Source: JAIBJN01 sp963802795
Lineage (GTDB): Bacteria > Actinomycetota > Thermoleophilia > Gaiellales > Gaiellaceae
DNA length: 64,000 nt
Direction: 5' to 3'
Assembly: GCA_963802795.1 (NCBI GenBank)
Contig: CAWDJV010000005.1
Span: 1,054,001-1,118,000 of the forward strand
The position numbers were made by a program, and so were the translations under genes. The notes below the pieces were generated by a model, which did not search any database, was not told the origin of the DNA, and saw only the letters and a program-made list of their open reading frames with translations. Positions 29,443 to 38,196 of the stretch are shown in pieces. The stretch's first letter is position 1. Each line of letters opens with the position of its first letter.

Positions 29443-30363
29443 AATCGAGCTCGATGCCGACTTCCTCCGCGCGCGCCCGCTCGAGGACGGCGTTCGCGAA
29501 CGCGGCGTCGAGGGCGCCGATGCCGAGATTGCAGCAGACGACCCGCTCCGGCGAGCCGTCCCGCGCGAGGCCTTCGCCGACGCTGCCGGCCGGCTCGGGC
29601 CAGCCCTGGAAGTGGCCGAGCTCACGGTAGTAGTCGAACTGACCGACGTCGTCGACGAGAAAGAGATCGGCGGCCGCGACGGTCTCCGCTCGGAAGTAGA
29701 AGTCGAAGTCGATCGGGAGCGCCAGCCAGCGCGCGCCCAGGTGCCGGGCCTCGAGCGGGGGCTCGGGTCCTCGACGATCGGCCCCGCCGTGACGACGACG
29801 TCGGCGCCGGCGACCGCCTCCTCCCACGCCGCGGCGGCCACGACGGGCTCACCGAGCCGCTCGATCCGCTCCGGGATGCGGATCCCAGGCCCGGATCGTG
29901 ACGCCGGGGTTCAGCTCCCGCAGGAGTTGGGCGTGGTAGCGCCCCTGCTCCCCGCAGCCGAGGATCGCGGCCGCTCCAGCCCTTCGGGCGCGAAACGGCG
30001 GACGCAGACGCCGGATGCGGCCGCGGTGCGGGCGGCGGTGATCTCGGCGCCGTCCATGACGGCGAGCGGGAGCCCGGTGTCGGGGTCGTTGAGGACGACG
30101 AGCCCGGTGATGTACGGAAGCCCTCGCTTCTTGTTGGCCGGATAGCCGGCCACCCACTTGAGGGCGACGACGTCCTCGTCGCGGAGGTAGGCCGGCATCG
30201 CGTGCAGAAACGAGTCCTTGCGCGGGTGCACGCCCGGCTTCGGCGGCAGCTCGACACGGCCGGCGGCGAGCGACCGGTACGTGTGCTCGACGAGATCGAG
30301 CTGGGCGGGGACGTCGGGAAGGAGGCCGGCGACCGACTCGCGATCGAGATAGAGGAAGGTCAA
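29439..30363 (-). CDS. Ornithine cyclodeaminase / mu-crystallin family protein (three or more frameshifts)
   Basis: About 308 residues. TTG 30363 overlaps the stop of the PPOX gene (TTGA). N-terminal half: FLYLDRESVAGLLPDVPAQL, LPPKPGVHPRKDSFLHAMPA, DVVALKWVAGYPANKKRGLP and TGLPLAVMDGAEITAARTAA, the family's substrate region. Shift near 29975, then the NAD loop AILGCGEQGRYHAQLLREL; more shifts near 29890 and 29765, then IDFDFYFRAETVAAADLFLV and RVVCCNLGIGALDAAFANAV. Members deaminate ornithine to proline or reduce/hydrolyse cyclic ketimines; which applies cannot be read. So many breaks suggest either decay or a poor stretch of assembly. Confidence 0.75.
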
Positions 30364-30755
30364 GTCTCGTGAACGCGATCGGGCTCGATGACCACCGTCA
30401 CCCGTCGCTCGCCCTCGGCGCGCCACGGGTACGGCCGCCGGCCGATGTACTTCTCCGCCAGGTCGTCGATGTGCGCGTCCGCCTCGTCGCCCTCGATCCA
30501 CTCGACCACGCGGCCACGGATGTCGACCTTGTCGTAGGCGTTCCCCGTCGACATGATCGAGAGGGCGACCCGTGGGTCTCGGCGGAGGTTGCGCTCCTTC
30601 ACGCGTCCGACGGCCGTGTTGAAGCGGATCCGTTCGTCCTGTAGGTCGGTCCAGACGGGCGTCACCTGCGGGGAGCCGTCGTCGTCCACCGTCCCCACGA
30701 ACAGGAGGTTGGCGCCTTCGAAGAGGTTCTTCGCCTTGTCGCTGAGCTGTGACAT
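30360..30755 (-). CDS. PPOX-class F420- or FMN-dependent oxidoreductase, copy 1
   Basis: 131 residues. Split beta-barrel of the pyridoxamine-5'-phosphate-oxidase/F420 family: ANLLFVGTVDDDGSPQVTPV, IRFNTAVGRVKERNLRRDPR, VALSIMSTGNAYDKVDIRGR and a C-terminal YIGRRPYPWRAEGERRVTVV. The KxxNLxRxPRV-type block is typical of F420-binding members of the family in actinobacteria. ATG 30755 follows GAGG by 4 bases. It sits ahead of the cyclodeaminase-family gene. Confidence 0.85.
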   Translation of the reverse strand: MSQLSDKAKNLFEGANLLFVGTVDDDGSPQVTPVWTDLQDERIRFNTAVGRVKERNLRRDPRVALSIMSTGNAYDKVDIRGRVVEWIEGDEADAHIDDLAEKYIGRRPYPWRAEGERRVTVVIEPDRVHET

Positions 30756-30822
30756 GGGGCCTCCTCTCACACGGTTCTCGCCGCCGGAACGACGCTCGCC
30801 CGCATTCTTCCCGGTCCGACGC

Positions 30823-31236
30823 TCACGCCGCCGACCACTCGCGCCACTCGCGGATCTCGATCGCGATGACCGGCCCGGTGGGCGGCTCCGCCCGGTACTG
30901 CTCGTACTTCTCGAGGAGGAGCGCGAGCGCGGCGTCACGCTCCGGCCCGTCCTCGAGCACGCGCGCCTCCCCGCGCAGCCGCACCCACCAGAGGCGGCTC
31001 CAGTCCTCGTCGTAGTGGTCGACGAGGACGGCAACCGTCGGGTGGAGCAGGATGTTCTCCAGGCGCTTGAGCCGCTTCGTCCGCTTCGGCTTCTCGTCGA
31101 CCGCGGAGTAGAGGCGATCCCCTTCGAGGACGAAGCAGAGCGGGACCAGGTGCGGGCGCCCCTCCGAGTCGATCGTCGCCAGCCGGCCGACCGGTGCAGC
31201 GGCGACGAGGGCACGGCTGGGCGCTCGGTCGGTCAT
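30823..31236 (-). CDS. PPOX-class F420-dependent oxidoreductase, copy 2
   Basis: 137 residues, same fold as its neighbour but of a different branch: VGRLATIDSEGRPHLVPLCF, RLYSAVDEKPKRTKRLKRLE, NILLHPTVAVLVDHYDEDWS, LWWVRLRGEARVLEDGPERD and a terminal EIREWREWSAA. The DEKPKxTxxLKRLxNI block and DHYDEDWxxLWWVR are hallmarks of the TIGR03668-type F420 proteins of actinomycetes. ATG 31236 lies 40 bases from the divergent CoA-transferase start. Substrate unknown. Confidence 0.88.
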   Translation of the reverse strand: MTDRAPSRALVAAAPVGRLATIDSEGRPHLVPLCFVLEGDRLYSAVDEKPKRTKRLKRLENILLHPTVAVLVDHYDEDWSRLWWVRLRGEARVLEDGPERDAALALLLEKYEQYRAEPPTGPVIAIEIREWREWSAA

Positions 31237-31276
31237 GCCGGCATTCTCCCGCTCGAGCGCGGAGTACGGTACGCGG

Positions 31277-32444
31277 GTGCCGCTCCTCCGGGGCACCCGC
31301 GTGCTCGCATTCGAGACCGGCCTCGCCGGGCCGCTCGCGACGCGACTCCTCGCCGATCTCGGCGCCGACGTCGTCAAGGTCGAGCGCCCGGACGGCGGCG
31401 ACGTCACGCGGGCCTGGGACACGGCCGCCGCCGGGCTCTCGAGCGGGTTCGTCTGGGTCAACCGGGGCAAACGGAGCGTCGCTCTCGACGTCAAGGATCC
31501 GGCGGACCGCCCCGCGATCGAGCGCCTGATCGAGCGGACCGACGTCTTCCTCCAGAACTCGACGCCCGGCTGGGCCGACCGCGTCGGGCTGGGGGAGGAG
31601 GCCGTGCGCGCGCTCCGCCCCGACGTCGTCTACGTCGACATCTCCGGCTACGGGCCCGACGGGCCGTACGCGCGCGAAGAACGCCTACGACCTCGTCATG
31701 CAGGGCGAGGCGGGGCTGATCGCGGTCACGGGCAGCCCCGACGAGCCCGCGCGGGTCGGCGTCTCCGTCTGCGACCTCGGCGCGGCGAGCTACGCGGCGG
31801 TCGCGACGCTCGCCGCCCTCACGCGGCGGGCGGAGAGCGGCGAGGGCTGCCGGGTCTCGGTCTCCCTCTTCGACACGATGGTCGACTGGCTGGGCTACTT
31901 CCCGCACCTCTGGTGGCACCGGCGCGAGGCGCCCGAGCGGACGGGCATGCGGCACCCTCACTTCTGCCCCTACGGCCCGTTCCGGGCCGGCGACGGACGC
32001 CTCTTCGGACTGGCGATCCTCTCGGCCGAGCACTGGCGGGTGCTCTGCCTGGACGTCGTCGGGCGTCCGGCCCTGCTCGAAGACGAGCGCTTCTCGCACA
32101 ACGAGGGCCGGGTCGAGCATCGCGAGACCCTCGAGCCGCTCCTCGAGGAGGTCTTCGCCGCCCGGCCGGCGCGGGAGTGGCTCGACCGGCTCGAGGTCGC
32201 CGGCATCCCGTGCGGCGCCGTCAACGAGCTCCCCGACGTCATGGCGCACCCCCAGCTCGCCCACAACCGGCTCGTCGTCGAGGTCGACTCCCCCGCCGGG
32301 GCGATCCCCGTGGTCGGAAGTCCCTTCCTCGTGAACCGCGAGCGCCCGCCTGCGGGCGCCGTGCCCGCTCTGGGCGAGCACACCGAGGAGGTCCTCCGGG
32401 AGGTCGGGCTCGAACGGAAGACTCCTGGTGAGGCGGGCTACTAG
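31277..32444 (+). CDS. Class III (CaiB/BaiF) CoA-transferase (one frameshift)
   Basis: About 389 residues. GTG 31277. N-terminal LRGTRVLAFETGLAGPLATR, LLADLGADVVKVERPDGGDV, WVNRGKRSVALDVKDP, and VVYVDISGYGPDGPYA, all typical of the family. A single extra base near 31675 breaks the frame just before the catalytic-Asp region (NAYDLVMQGEAGL after repair). It then continues VSLFDTMVDWLGYFPHLWWH, RMGMRHP-like HPHFCPYGPFRAGDGR, GIPCGAVNELPDVMAHPQLA to the end. It should transfer CoA between acyl groups. Its stop shares CTAG with the convergent reductase stop. Confidence 0.88.
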
Positions 32445-33238
32445 CTACTGCCGGCGAGCTCTTCCACCAGGCGTCGCTCCGCCGCGTCGAACCAAGGCGG
32501 TGAGCCTGCGGCGGCGTTCTCCCGCGCGTGGTCGGGGTTCGCCGTCGCCGGGATCACCGCCGTCACGCGAGGGTCGGAGAGCGCCCACTTGAGGAGCGCC
32601 TGCGCCCAGGTCTCGACTCCGAGCGGCTCGAGCTCGCGCGGATCGGGCCCCGGGAGGAGAGCGCCCTCCCCCAGCGGCTGCATGACGATCACTCCCAGGC
32701 CGAGCTCTTCGGCGAGGGGCAGGATCTCCCGCTCGACCTCGCGCTCGCGCGGATTCAGCGGAACCTGGACGGCGTCGATCCTCCCGCTTCGCATGACTCG
32801 GGCGAGCTCGTCGAACGCCCCCGCGGAGTAGTGCGTGGCGCCGAGGAAGCGGATCCGCCCGGCGTCGCGCTCGGCTTCGAGCCAGTCGAGGTGCTCGGGC
32901 CACGCGACCAGGTTGTGCACCTGCTCGAGGTCCACGCGACCGCCGAAGTACCCGAGCTGGGCGTCGAGCTGGGCGCGGCCCTCGGGCAGCGAGGGCGTCC
33001 AGATCTTCGTGGCGACGAACGCCTGCTCGCGCCGGCCGGCGAGGGCGCGGCCGAGCACGCCCTCTGCCCGGCCGTACATCGGCGAGGAGTCGACGAGCGT
33101 CGTCCCGCCGTCGAACGCGGTCGCGACGACGGCGTCGGCGACGCGTTGGTCTCCGTCCGGAAGGTCGAACGTGAGCCACGTGCCGAGACCGACGACCGGC
33201 AGGTCGACGCCGGTGCGCCCGAGAGGCCGTCGCTCCAT
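32441..33238 (-). CDS. Aldo/keto reductase
   Basis: 265 residues from ATG 33238 (MERRPLGRTGVDLPVVGLGT), chosen over an upstream in-frame ATG at 33301 because the family starts here and the longer form would overlap the divergent hpnC start. Catalytic tetrad visible: Asp and Tyr in TTLVDSSPMYGRAEGVLGRA, Lys in FVATKIWTPSL, His in DLEQVHNLVAWPE. A C-terminal DPRVTAVIPATANPDHAREN is the usual cofactor/substrate loop. NAD(P)H-dependent reduction of a carbonyl compound; substrate unknown. It converges on the CoA-transferase with overlapping stops. Confidence 0.88.
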   Translation of the reverse strand: MERRPLGRTGVDLPVVGLGTWLTFDLPDGDQRVADAVVATAFDGGTTLVDSSPMYGRAEGVLGRALAGRREQAFVATKIWTPSLPEGRAQLDAQLGYFGGRVDLEQVHNLVAWPEHLDWLEAERDAGRIRFLGATHYSAGAFDELARVMRSGRIDAVQVPLNPREREVEREILPLAEELGLGVIVMQPLGEGALLPGPDPRELEPLGVETWAQALLKWALSDPRVTAVIPATANPDHARENAAAGSPPWFDAAERRLVEELAGSS

Positions 33239-33251
33239 ACTGTCCCCCACC

Positions 33252-34094
33252 ATGGCCGAGGCGAGCCTACTCGAGGCGCCCGAGCTCGCGGCCGCCCGCA
33301 TCGACGCCCGGGCCTCCGGCGAAAACTTCCCCGTCGCCTCGCTCCTGGCGCCGCGCTGGGCGCGCCCGCACCTGCGCGCGGTCTACGGCTTCGCACGGCT
33401 CGTGGACAACCTCGGCGACGAGGCGGCGGGCGACAGAAGCGCGCTGCTCGACGAGCTCGAGCGCGAGCTCGAGGGGCCGCCGCGCACGGAGATCATGGGG
33501 CGGCTGCACGCCACGATCGCCGCTCGCGATCTTCCGCTGGAGCCGTTCCGCCGCCTGATCGAGGCCAACCGGATCGACCAGGTGCGGTCGAGCTACGAGG
33601 CATGGGAGGACGTGCGCGAGTACTGCACGTTCTCGGCCGACCCGGTGGGGCGGATCGTCCTCGGAATTTACGGGCGCGCAGGCGAGAGCGAGCTCGTGGC
33701 GCTGAGCGACTCGATCTGTACCGGCCTCCAGCTCGTCAACTTCCTCCAGGACCCCCCGCGGGACCTCGCGCTCGGCCGCGTCTACCTTCCCCAGGAGGAC
33801 CTGCGGCGGTTCGCTGTCGTGAACGCGGAGCTAGCGGGCCCGCTGACCGCGTCGATCGCTGAGCTGCTGCGCTTCGAGTCTGAGCGGGCGCGCGAGCTTC
33901 TCGAGGGCGGCCTGCCGCTCGCGGACGAGCTCGGGGGCCGACCGGGCCTCTCGGTCGCGCTCTACGCGCGCGGCGGCCTCGCCGCGCTCGAGGCGCTCGA
34001 ACGCGCCGGCTGGGACGTCTTCAGCGGCCGTCCGGCCCCGAACCGATTGACCTTCGCGCGGCTCGCGCTCGGAGAGCTCTTCAGGGGTCGATGA
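33252..34094 (+). CDS. hpnC: Squalene-synthase-family protein HpnC (hydroxysqualene synthase)
   Basis: 280 residues, trans-isoprenyl diphosphate synthase fold. First Asp-rich motif FARLVDNLGDE (DxxxD) and second LVNFLQDPPRDLALGRVYLP. In the three-step bacterial route, HpnC converts presqualene diphosphate to hydroxysqualene. ATG 33252 (MAEASLLEAPELAAARIDAR). First gene of an eight-gene plus-strand operon for hopanoids; its stop overlaps hpnD by 4 bases (ATGA). Frame intact. Confidence 0.9.
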   Translation: MAEASLLEAPELAAARIDARASGENFPVASLLAPRWARPHLRAVYGFARLVDNLGDEAAGDRSALLDELERELEGPPRTEIMGRLHATIAARDLPLEPFRRLIEANRIDQVRSSYEAWEDVREYCTFSADPVGRIVLGIYGRAGESELVALSDSICTGLQLVNFLQDPPRDLALGRVYLPQEDLRRFAVVNAELAGPLTASIAELLRFESERARELLEGGLPLADELGGRPGLSVALYARGGLAALEALERAGWDVFSGRPAPNRLTFARLALGELFRGR

Positions 34095-34926
34095 CGGTCG
34101 AGGAGGCCTACCGCGAGGTCGTCGGGATCACGCGGCGCGAGGCGCGGAACTTCGCGTGGGGCATTGCCGTGCTCCCCCGGCCGAAGCGCCTCGCCGTCGC
34201 CGCGCTCTACGGCTTCGCACGCCGCGTCGACGACATCGCCGACGATCCCGGCCTTGCGCCGGAGGAGCGGCGGCGGCGCCTCGAGGCCTGCCGGGCGGCC
34301 GTGGAGGACCTGCCTGGAGCTCCGCCCGACGATCCGGTTCTCGTCGCTCTCGCGGACGCCGTGACGCGCTATCCCGTTCCCGGGACGCGCTCGCCGACCT
34401 CGTGCAAGGTGGGCTCATGGACGTGGAGAAGACCCGCTACGCGGACTGGGAGGAGCTGCGGGACTACTGCCGCTGCGTGGCAGGGGCGGTGGGGCTCGCC
34501 TGCACGGCGGTCTACGGGCCGAGCGACCCGCGAGCTGCCTTGCCGCGGGCGGAGGTGCTCGGAATCGCCCTCCAGCAGATCAACATCATGCGCGACGTCG
34601 CGGAGGACTGGCGCCTCGGCCGGGTCTACCTGCCGCAGGACGAGCTGGCCCGGTTCGGGGTCTCCGAGGAGGACGTCGCGGCCGGCCGCGCCGGCTCCGA
34701 GTGGCGCGGGCTCATGGACCACCAGGCGCAGCGGGCGGACTCGCTCATGCGCGAGGGCCTCGAGCTCCTGCCGCTCCTCGACCGGCGGAGCGCGCTCTGC
34801 GTGAGGGCGTTCGCGGGGATCTACAGGGGGCTGCTCGTCCAGATGCAGGGCCGTGGCTACGACGTCTTCTCCCGGCGGCCGCAGCTCTCCGCGGTCGGCA
34901 AGCTGCGGGCGGTAGCCGCCCTGTGA
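34091..34926 (+). CDS. hpnD: Presqualene diphosphate synthase HpnD (one frameshift)
   Basis: About 278 residues. Couples two farnesyl diphosphates to presqualene diphosphate. First motif GFARRVDDIADD (DDxxDD-like) and second IALQQINIMRDVAEDWRLGR with YLPQDELARFGV after it. A single-base shift near 34382, between RYPVP and RDALADLVQGGLMDVEKTRY, splits an otherwise well-conserved sequence. It ends GRGYDVFSRRPQLSAVGKLR. Stop TGA overlaps the GTG of hpnE (GTGA). Confidence 0.9.
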
Positions 34927-36197
34927 GGGCGGTCGTGGTCGGCGGCGGGCTCGCGGGCCTGGCCGCGGCGCTCGAGCTGGTGGATGCGGGCCGGCAGGTG
35001 ACCCTCCTCGAAGCTCGTCCGACGCTGGGGGGCGCCGTCCAGACCCTGCCCGAGCGCGAAGGCGACCCGGATCCGCCGCCGGACAACGGCCAGCACATCG
35101 CGCTCGGCTGCTTCTCCGAGTACCTGGGCTTCCTCGCGCGCGTTGGGCGGTCGGGGGCGGTCCGGCGCGAGCGCCTCGCACTGCCCGTGATCGCCGAGGA
35201 CGGGAGCGTCGCCAGGATCGCCCCCGGGCCGCTCGGGCTCCTGCGCTACGGGCACCTGTCGCTGCGGGAGCGGGTGGCGGTCGCCCGCGTGGCGCGTCTG
35301 CTCGGGGCGTTGGAGCCGGGCGCCCACGACGGGGAGACGTTCGCGGTGCTCCTGCGCCGCCTCGGGCAGTCGCAGGCGGGGATCGACCGCTTCTGGGACG
35401 TCTTCGTCCGGCCGGCGCTCAACCTTCGCTGCGAGGAGGTCAGCGCAGCGCCCGCTCTCTTCACCGTGCAGACGGCGCTCCTGGGCGCCCGGGAGGCAAG
35501 TGACGTGCTCCTCCCGACCGCGCCCCTCGGCGAGATGCACGGCGAGGCCGCGGGCCGGGCGCTTCGGGAGGGCGGGGCGGAGGTGCGGACGGAGGCGCGC
35601 GTCGCAGCGGTCGAGGACGGCGCCGTCCTCCTCGCCGACGGCGACCGGGTCGAGGCCGACGCGGTCGTGGTCGCCGTGCCTCCGGCTGAGAGCGCGCGCC
35701 TGCTCGGGGAGCCCGAGCCGGGCCTCGAGGACTCGCCCATAGTCAGCGTCCACCTCCTCGTCGACCGGCCGATCCTGCGCGTCGAGCTCGCCGCCCTCCT
35801 CGGCAGTCCCGCGCACTGGGTCTTCGACCGCGGGGCGCTCACCGGCCGGCGGCCCGAGCGTGGCCAGTACCTGACCGTGGTCTCGAGCGGGGCGCCCGAG
35901 CTCCTCGAGGTGCGCGGGCGCGGGCTGGTCGACCTGATGGCGGCCGAGCTCACCGCGCGCCTCGGCCCCGCGGAGCTCCTCTGGGCGCGCGTGAGCCGGG
36001 AGCCGGCGGCGACCTTCGCGGCGCGGCCTGGGACAGCCTCGGCACGGCCGGGGCCCGAGACCGCGCTGCCCAGGGTCGCCCGCGCGGGCGCGTGGACGGA
36101 CACGGGCTGGCCGGCGACGATGGAGAGCGCCGTCCGGAGCGGCCGCAGCGCCGCCCGCCACCTCCTCGAGCCGAAGCCCGCCCGGGCAACCGCGTGA
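34923..36197 (+). CDS. hpnE: Squalene-forming FAD-dependent desaturase-like HpnE (hydroxysqualene dehydroxylase)
   Basis: 424 residues. N-terminal FAD loop VVVGGGLAGLAAALELVDAG followed by VTLLEARPTLGGAVQTL, as in phytoene-desaturase-type amine oxidases; PPDNGQHIALGCFSEYLGFL is characteristic of the squalene-associated branch. C-terminal ALPRVARAGAWTDTGWPATM with ESAVRSGRSAARHLL is the second FAD contact. It removes the hydroxyl of hydroxysqualene to give squalene. GTG 34923 overlaps the hpnD stop. Frame intact. Confidence 0.92.
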   Translation: MRAVVVGGGLAGLAAALELVDAGRQVTLLEARPTLGGAVQTLPEREGDPDPPPDNGQHIALGCFSEYLGFLARVGRSGAVRRERLALPVIAEDGSVARIAPGPLGLLRYGHLSLRERVAVARVARLLGALEPGAHDGETFAVLLRRLGQSQAGIDRFWDVFVRPALNLRCEEVSAAPALFTVQTALLGAREASDVLLPTAPLGEMHGEAAGRALREGGAEVRTEARVAAVEDGAVLLADGDRVEADAVVVAVPPAESARLLGEPEPGLEDSPIVSVHLLVDRPILRVELAALLGSPAHWVFDRGALTGRRPERGQYLTVVSSGAPELLEVRGRGLVDLMAAELTARLGPAELLWARVSREPAATFAARPGTASARPGPETALPRVARAGAWTDTGWPATMESAVRSGRSAARHLLEPKPARATA

Positions 36198-36299
36198 AAG
36201 ACTTGGGAGCCATGGGGCACCCCAGCCCACCACCCGCTTTCCAGCGTAGCGGCGAAAAACGCGCGTGTGGCGCGCGGAATGGGCCGAGAGCGTGACGAG

Positions 36300-38189
36300 A
36301 TGAGCACGACGAGCGAGCGGCGAACCAAGCGGGCGGCCGCCGGCGCGGCGACAGGGAACCTCGAGCGCACGCTCGACGCGGCCGTGAAGAGGCTGCTGTC
36401 CCTGCAGGAGCCCGGCGGCTGGTGGGTGGGCGAGCTCGAGTCGAACGTGACCATGACGGCTCAGCACCTCCTCTTGCTCGAGTTTCTCCGCCTGCGCGAC
36501 GAGGAGACGACGCGCCGCTGCGCAAACGAGCTCCTCGCGCGGCAACGGCCCGACGGCCTCTGGGCGATCTACTGGGGCGGCGAGCCCGACCTGCCGGCCA
36601 CGCTCGAGTCCTACGCCGCCCTCCGGCTGGCCGGGCTCTCGGCCGACGACGAGCGCCTGGCCGCGGCGCGCCGGTTCTGCGAGGAGCGGGGCGGCATCGG
36701 CGGGGCCCGTGTGTTCACGCGCATCTGGCTCGCGCTCTTCGGGCTGTGGCCGTGGGAGGAGATCCCGCAGCTGCCGCCGGAGCTCATCCTTTCGAGGTCG
36801 GGGCTCCCGTTCTCGATCTACGACTTCGCCTGCTGGGCCCGGCAGACGGTCGTCCCCCTCACGGTCGTCCTCCACTACCGGCCGGTGCGGAACCTGCCGC
36901 CCGAGCGAGCGTGCCACGAGCTCAACCTCGGCCCGGTCGCCCGGAATCCGACGCTGGGACTGCTCAGCGACCGCGCCCTCGCCTGGTACGGCGGCCAACC
37001 CGTCCGCCCTGGGCGCGAGCGGGCGCTCGACATCGCCGAGCGCTGGATCCTCGACCGCCAGGAGCTCGACGGCTCCTGGGGAGGGATCCAGCCGCCCTGG
37101 GTGTGGTCGCTGATCGCGCTCGCCTGCAGGGGCCACGGCCCGGAGTCGCCGGCCATCAGCCGTGGGCTCGAAGGCTGGAACCGCTTTCTCGTCGAGGACG
37201 GCGATCGTCTGCGCCCGGAGGCCTGCCAGTCGCCTGTCTGGGACACGGGTCTGGCGCTGCTCGCGCTGCGCGCCGCGGACGTCCCTGCGGATCACCCCGC
37301 TTTGCGCCGCAGCGCGGAGTGGCTCCTCGCCGAGGAGCTCCGGCAGCGTGGGGACTGGAGCGTCCGCAGGCCCGGCCTCGAGCCGGGCGGCTGGGCGTTC
37401 GAGTACGACAACGACCTCTACCCGGACATCGACGACGCGGCGATCGTGGCGCTGGCGCTGAACGAGCTCGGAGCCGGCCGCCCGGCGGTCGAGCGCGCGT
37501 CCGCGTGGATGGCCGGCATGCAGTGCCGAAACGGCGGCTGGGGGGCCTTCGACGTCGAGAACGACGCGGAGTGGCTCTACAAGATCCCGTTCTGCGACTT
37601 CGGGGCGGTGACCGACCCGCCCTCGCCCGACGTCACCGCGCACGTCGTGGAGCTGCTCGCGCGGGAGGAAGGCTACGAGGAGCCCGTGCGGGAAGGGATC
37701 GACTATCTCCTCCGCGAGCAGGAGGAAGACGGCTCCTGGTTCGGGCGCTGGGGCGTCAACTACGTCTACGGGATCGGAGCGGTCCTCCCGGCGCTCGAAG
37801 CGGCGGGCTTCCCGTCCGACCATCCGGCGATCCGGCGCGCGGTCGCGTGGCTCGAGGCCCACCAGAACGACGACGGCGGCTTCGGGGAGGACTGCCGCTC
37901 GTACGACCTCGGTGAGGCCGGCCTCGCCTGGCGCGGCCGCGGCGAGTCGACTCCGTCGCAGACCGCCTGGGCGCTCCTCGGCCTCGTCGCCGCCGGAGAG
38001 GCGGGCTCGGCCTGCGCCGCCCGCGCGGTCGCCTGGCTCTGCGAGCGGCAGCGTCCCGACGGTGGCTGGGACGAGGACTTCTTCACCGGCACGGGCTTCC
38101 CGCGCGACTTCCTCATCAACTACCACCTCTACCGGGAGGTCTGGCCGGTCCTCGCGCTCGGGCGCGTCCGGCGCGCCCTGGCGGCGTGA
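36300..38189 (+). CDS. shc: Squalene-hopene cyclase
   Basis: 629 residues, normal length. The DxDD protonating motif is YPDIDDAAIVALAL (about residue 380). Repeated QW-type motifs run through the protein, for example QEPGGWWVGELESN, QELDGSWGGIQPPWVWSL, QCRNGGWGAFDVENDAEW, QEEDGSWFGRWGVNYVYG, HQNDDGGFGED and QRPDGGWDEDFFTGTGFPRD. It cyclises squalene to hopene/hopanol at the membrane. ATG 36300 (MSTTSERRTKR) is preferred; a GTG at 36267 adds 11 residues. A 102-base gap after hpnE is the largest in the operon and could hold an internal promoter. Confidence 0.95.
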   Translation: MSTTSERRTKRAAAGAATGNLERTLDAAVKRLLSLQEPGGWWVGELESNVTMTAQHLLLLEFLRLRDEETTRRCANELLARQRPDGLWAIYWGGEPDLPATLESYAALRLAGLSADDERLAAARRFCEERGGIGGARVFTRIWLALFGLWPWEEIPQLPPELILSRSGLPFSIYDFACWARQTVVPLTVVLHYRPVRNLPPERACHELNLGPVARNPTLGLLSDRALAWYGGQPVRPGRERALDIAERWILDRQELDGSWGGIQPPWVWSLIALACRGHGPESPAISRGLEGWNRFLVEDGDRLRPEACQSPVWDTGLALLALRAADVPADHPALRRSAEWLLAEELRQRGDWSVRRPGLEPGGWAFEYDNDLYPDIDDAAIVALALNELGAGRPAVERASAWMAGMQCRNGGWGAFDVENDAEWLYKIPFCDFGAVTDPPSPDVTAHVVELLAREEGYEEPVREGIDYLLREQEEDGSWFGRWGVNYVYGIGAVLPALEAAGFPSDHPAIRRAVAWLEAHQNDDGGFGEDCRSYDLGEAGLAWRGRGESTPSQTAWALLGLVAAGEAGSACAARAVAWLCERQRPDGGWDEDFFTGTGFPRDFLINYHLYREVWPVLALGRVRRALAA

Positions 38190-38196
38190 GGGTCTC

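Noticed and set aside
34857..38126. A 1,089-codon open frame antisense to hpnE and the squalene-hopene cyclase
   Set aside because: Its translation is Arg/Glu/Ala/Pro-rich low-complexity sequence, as expected opposite GC-rich coding DNA; the plus-strand genes have clear motifs.
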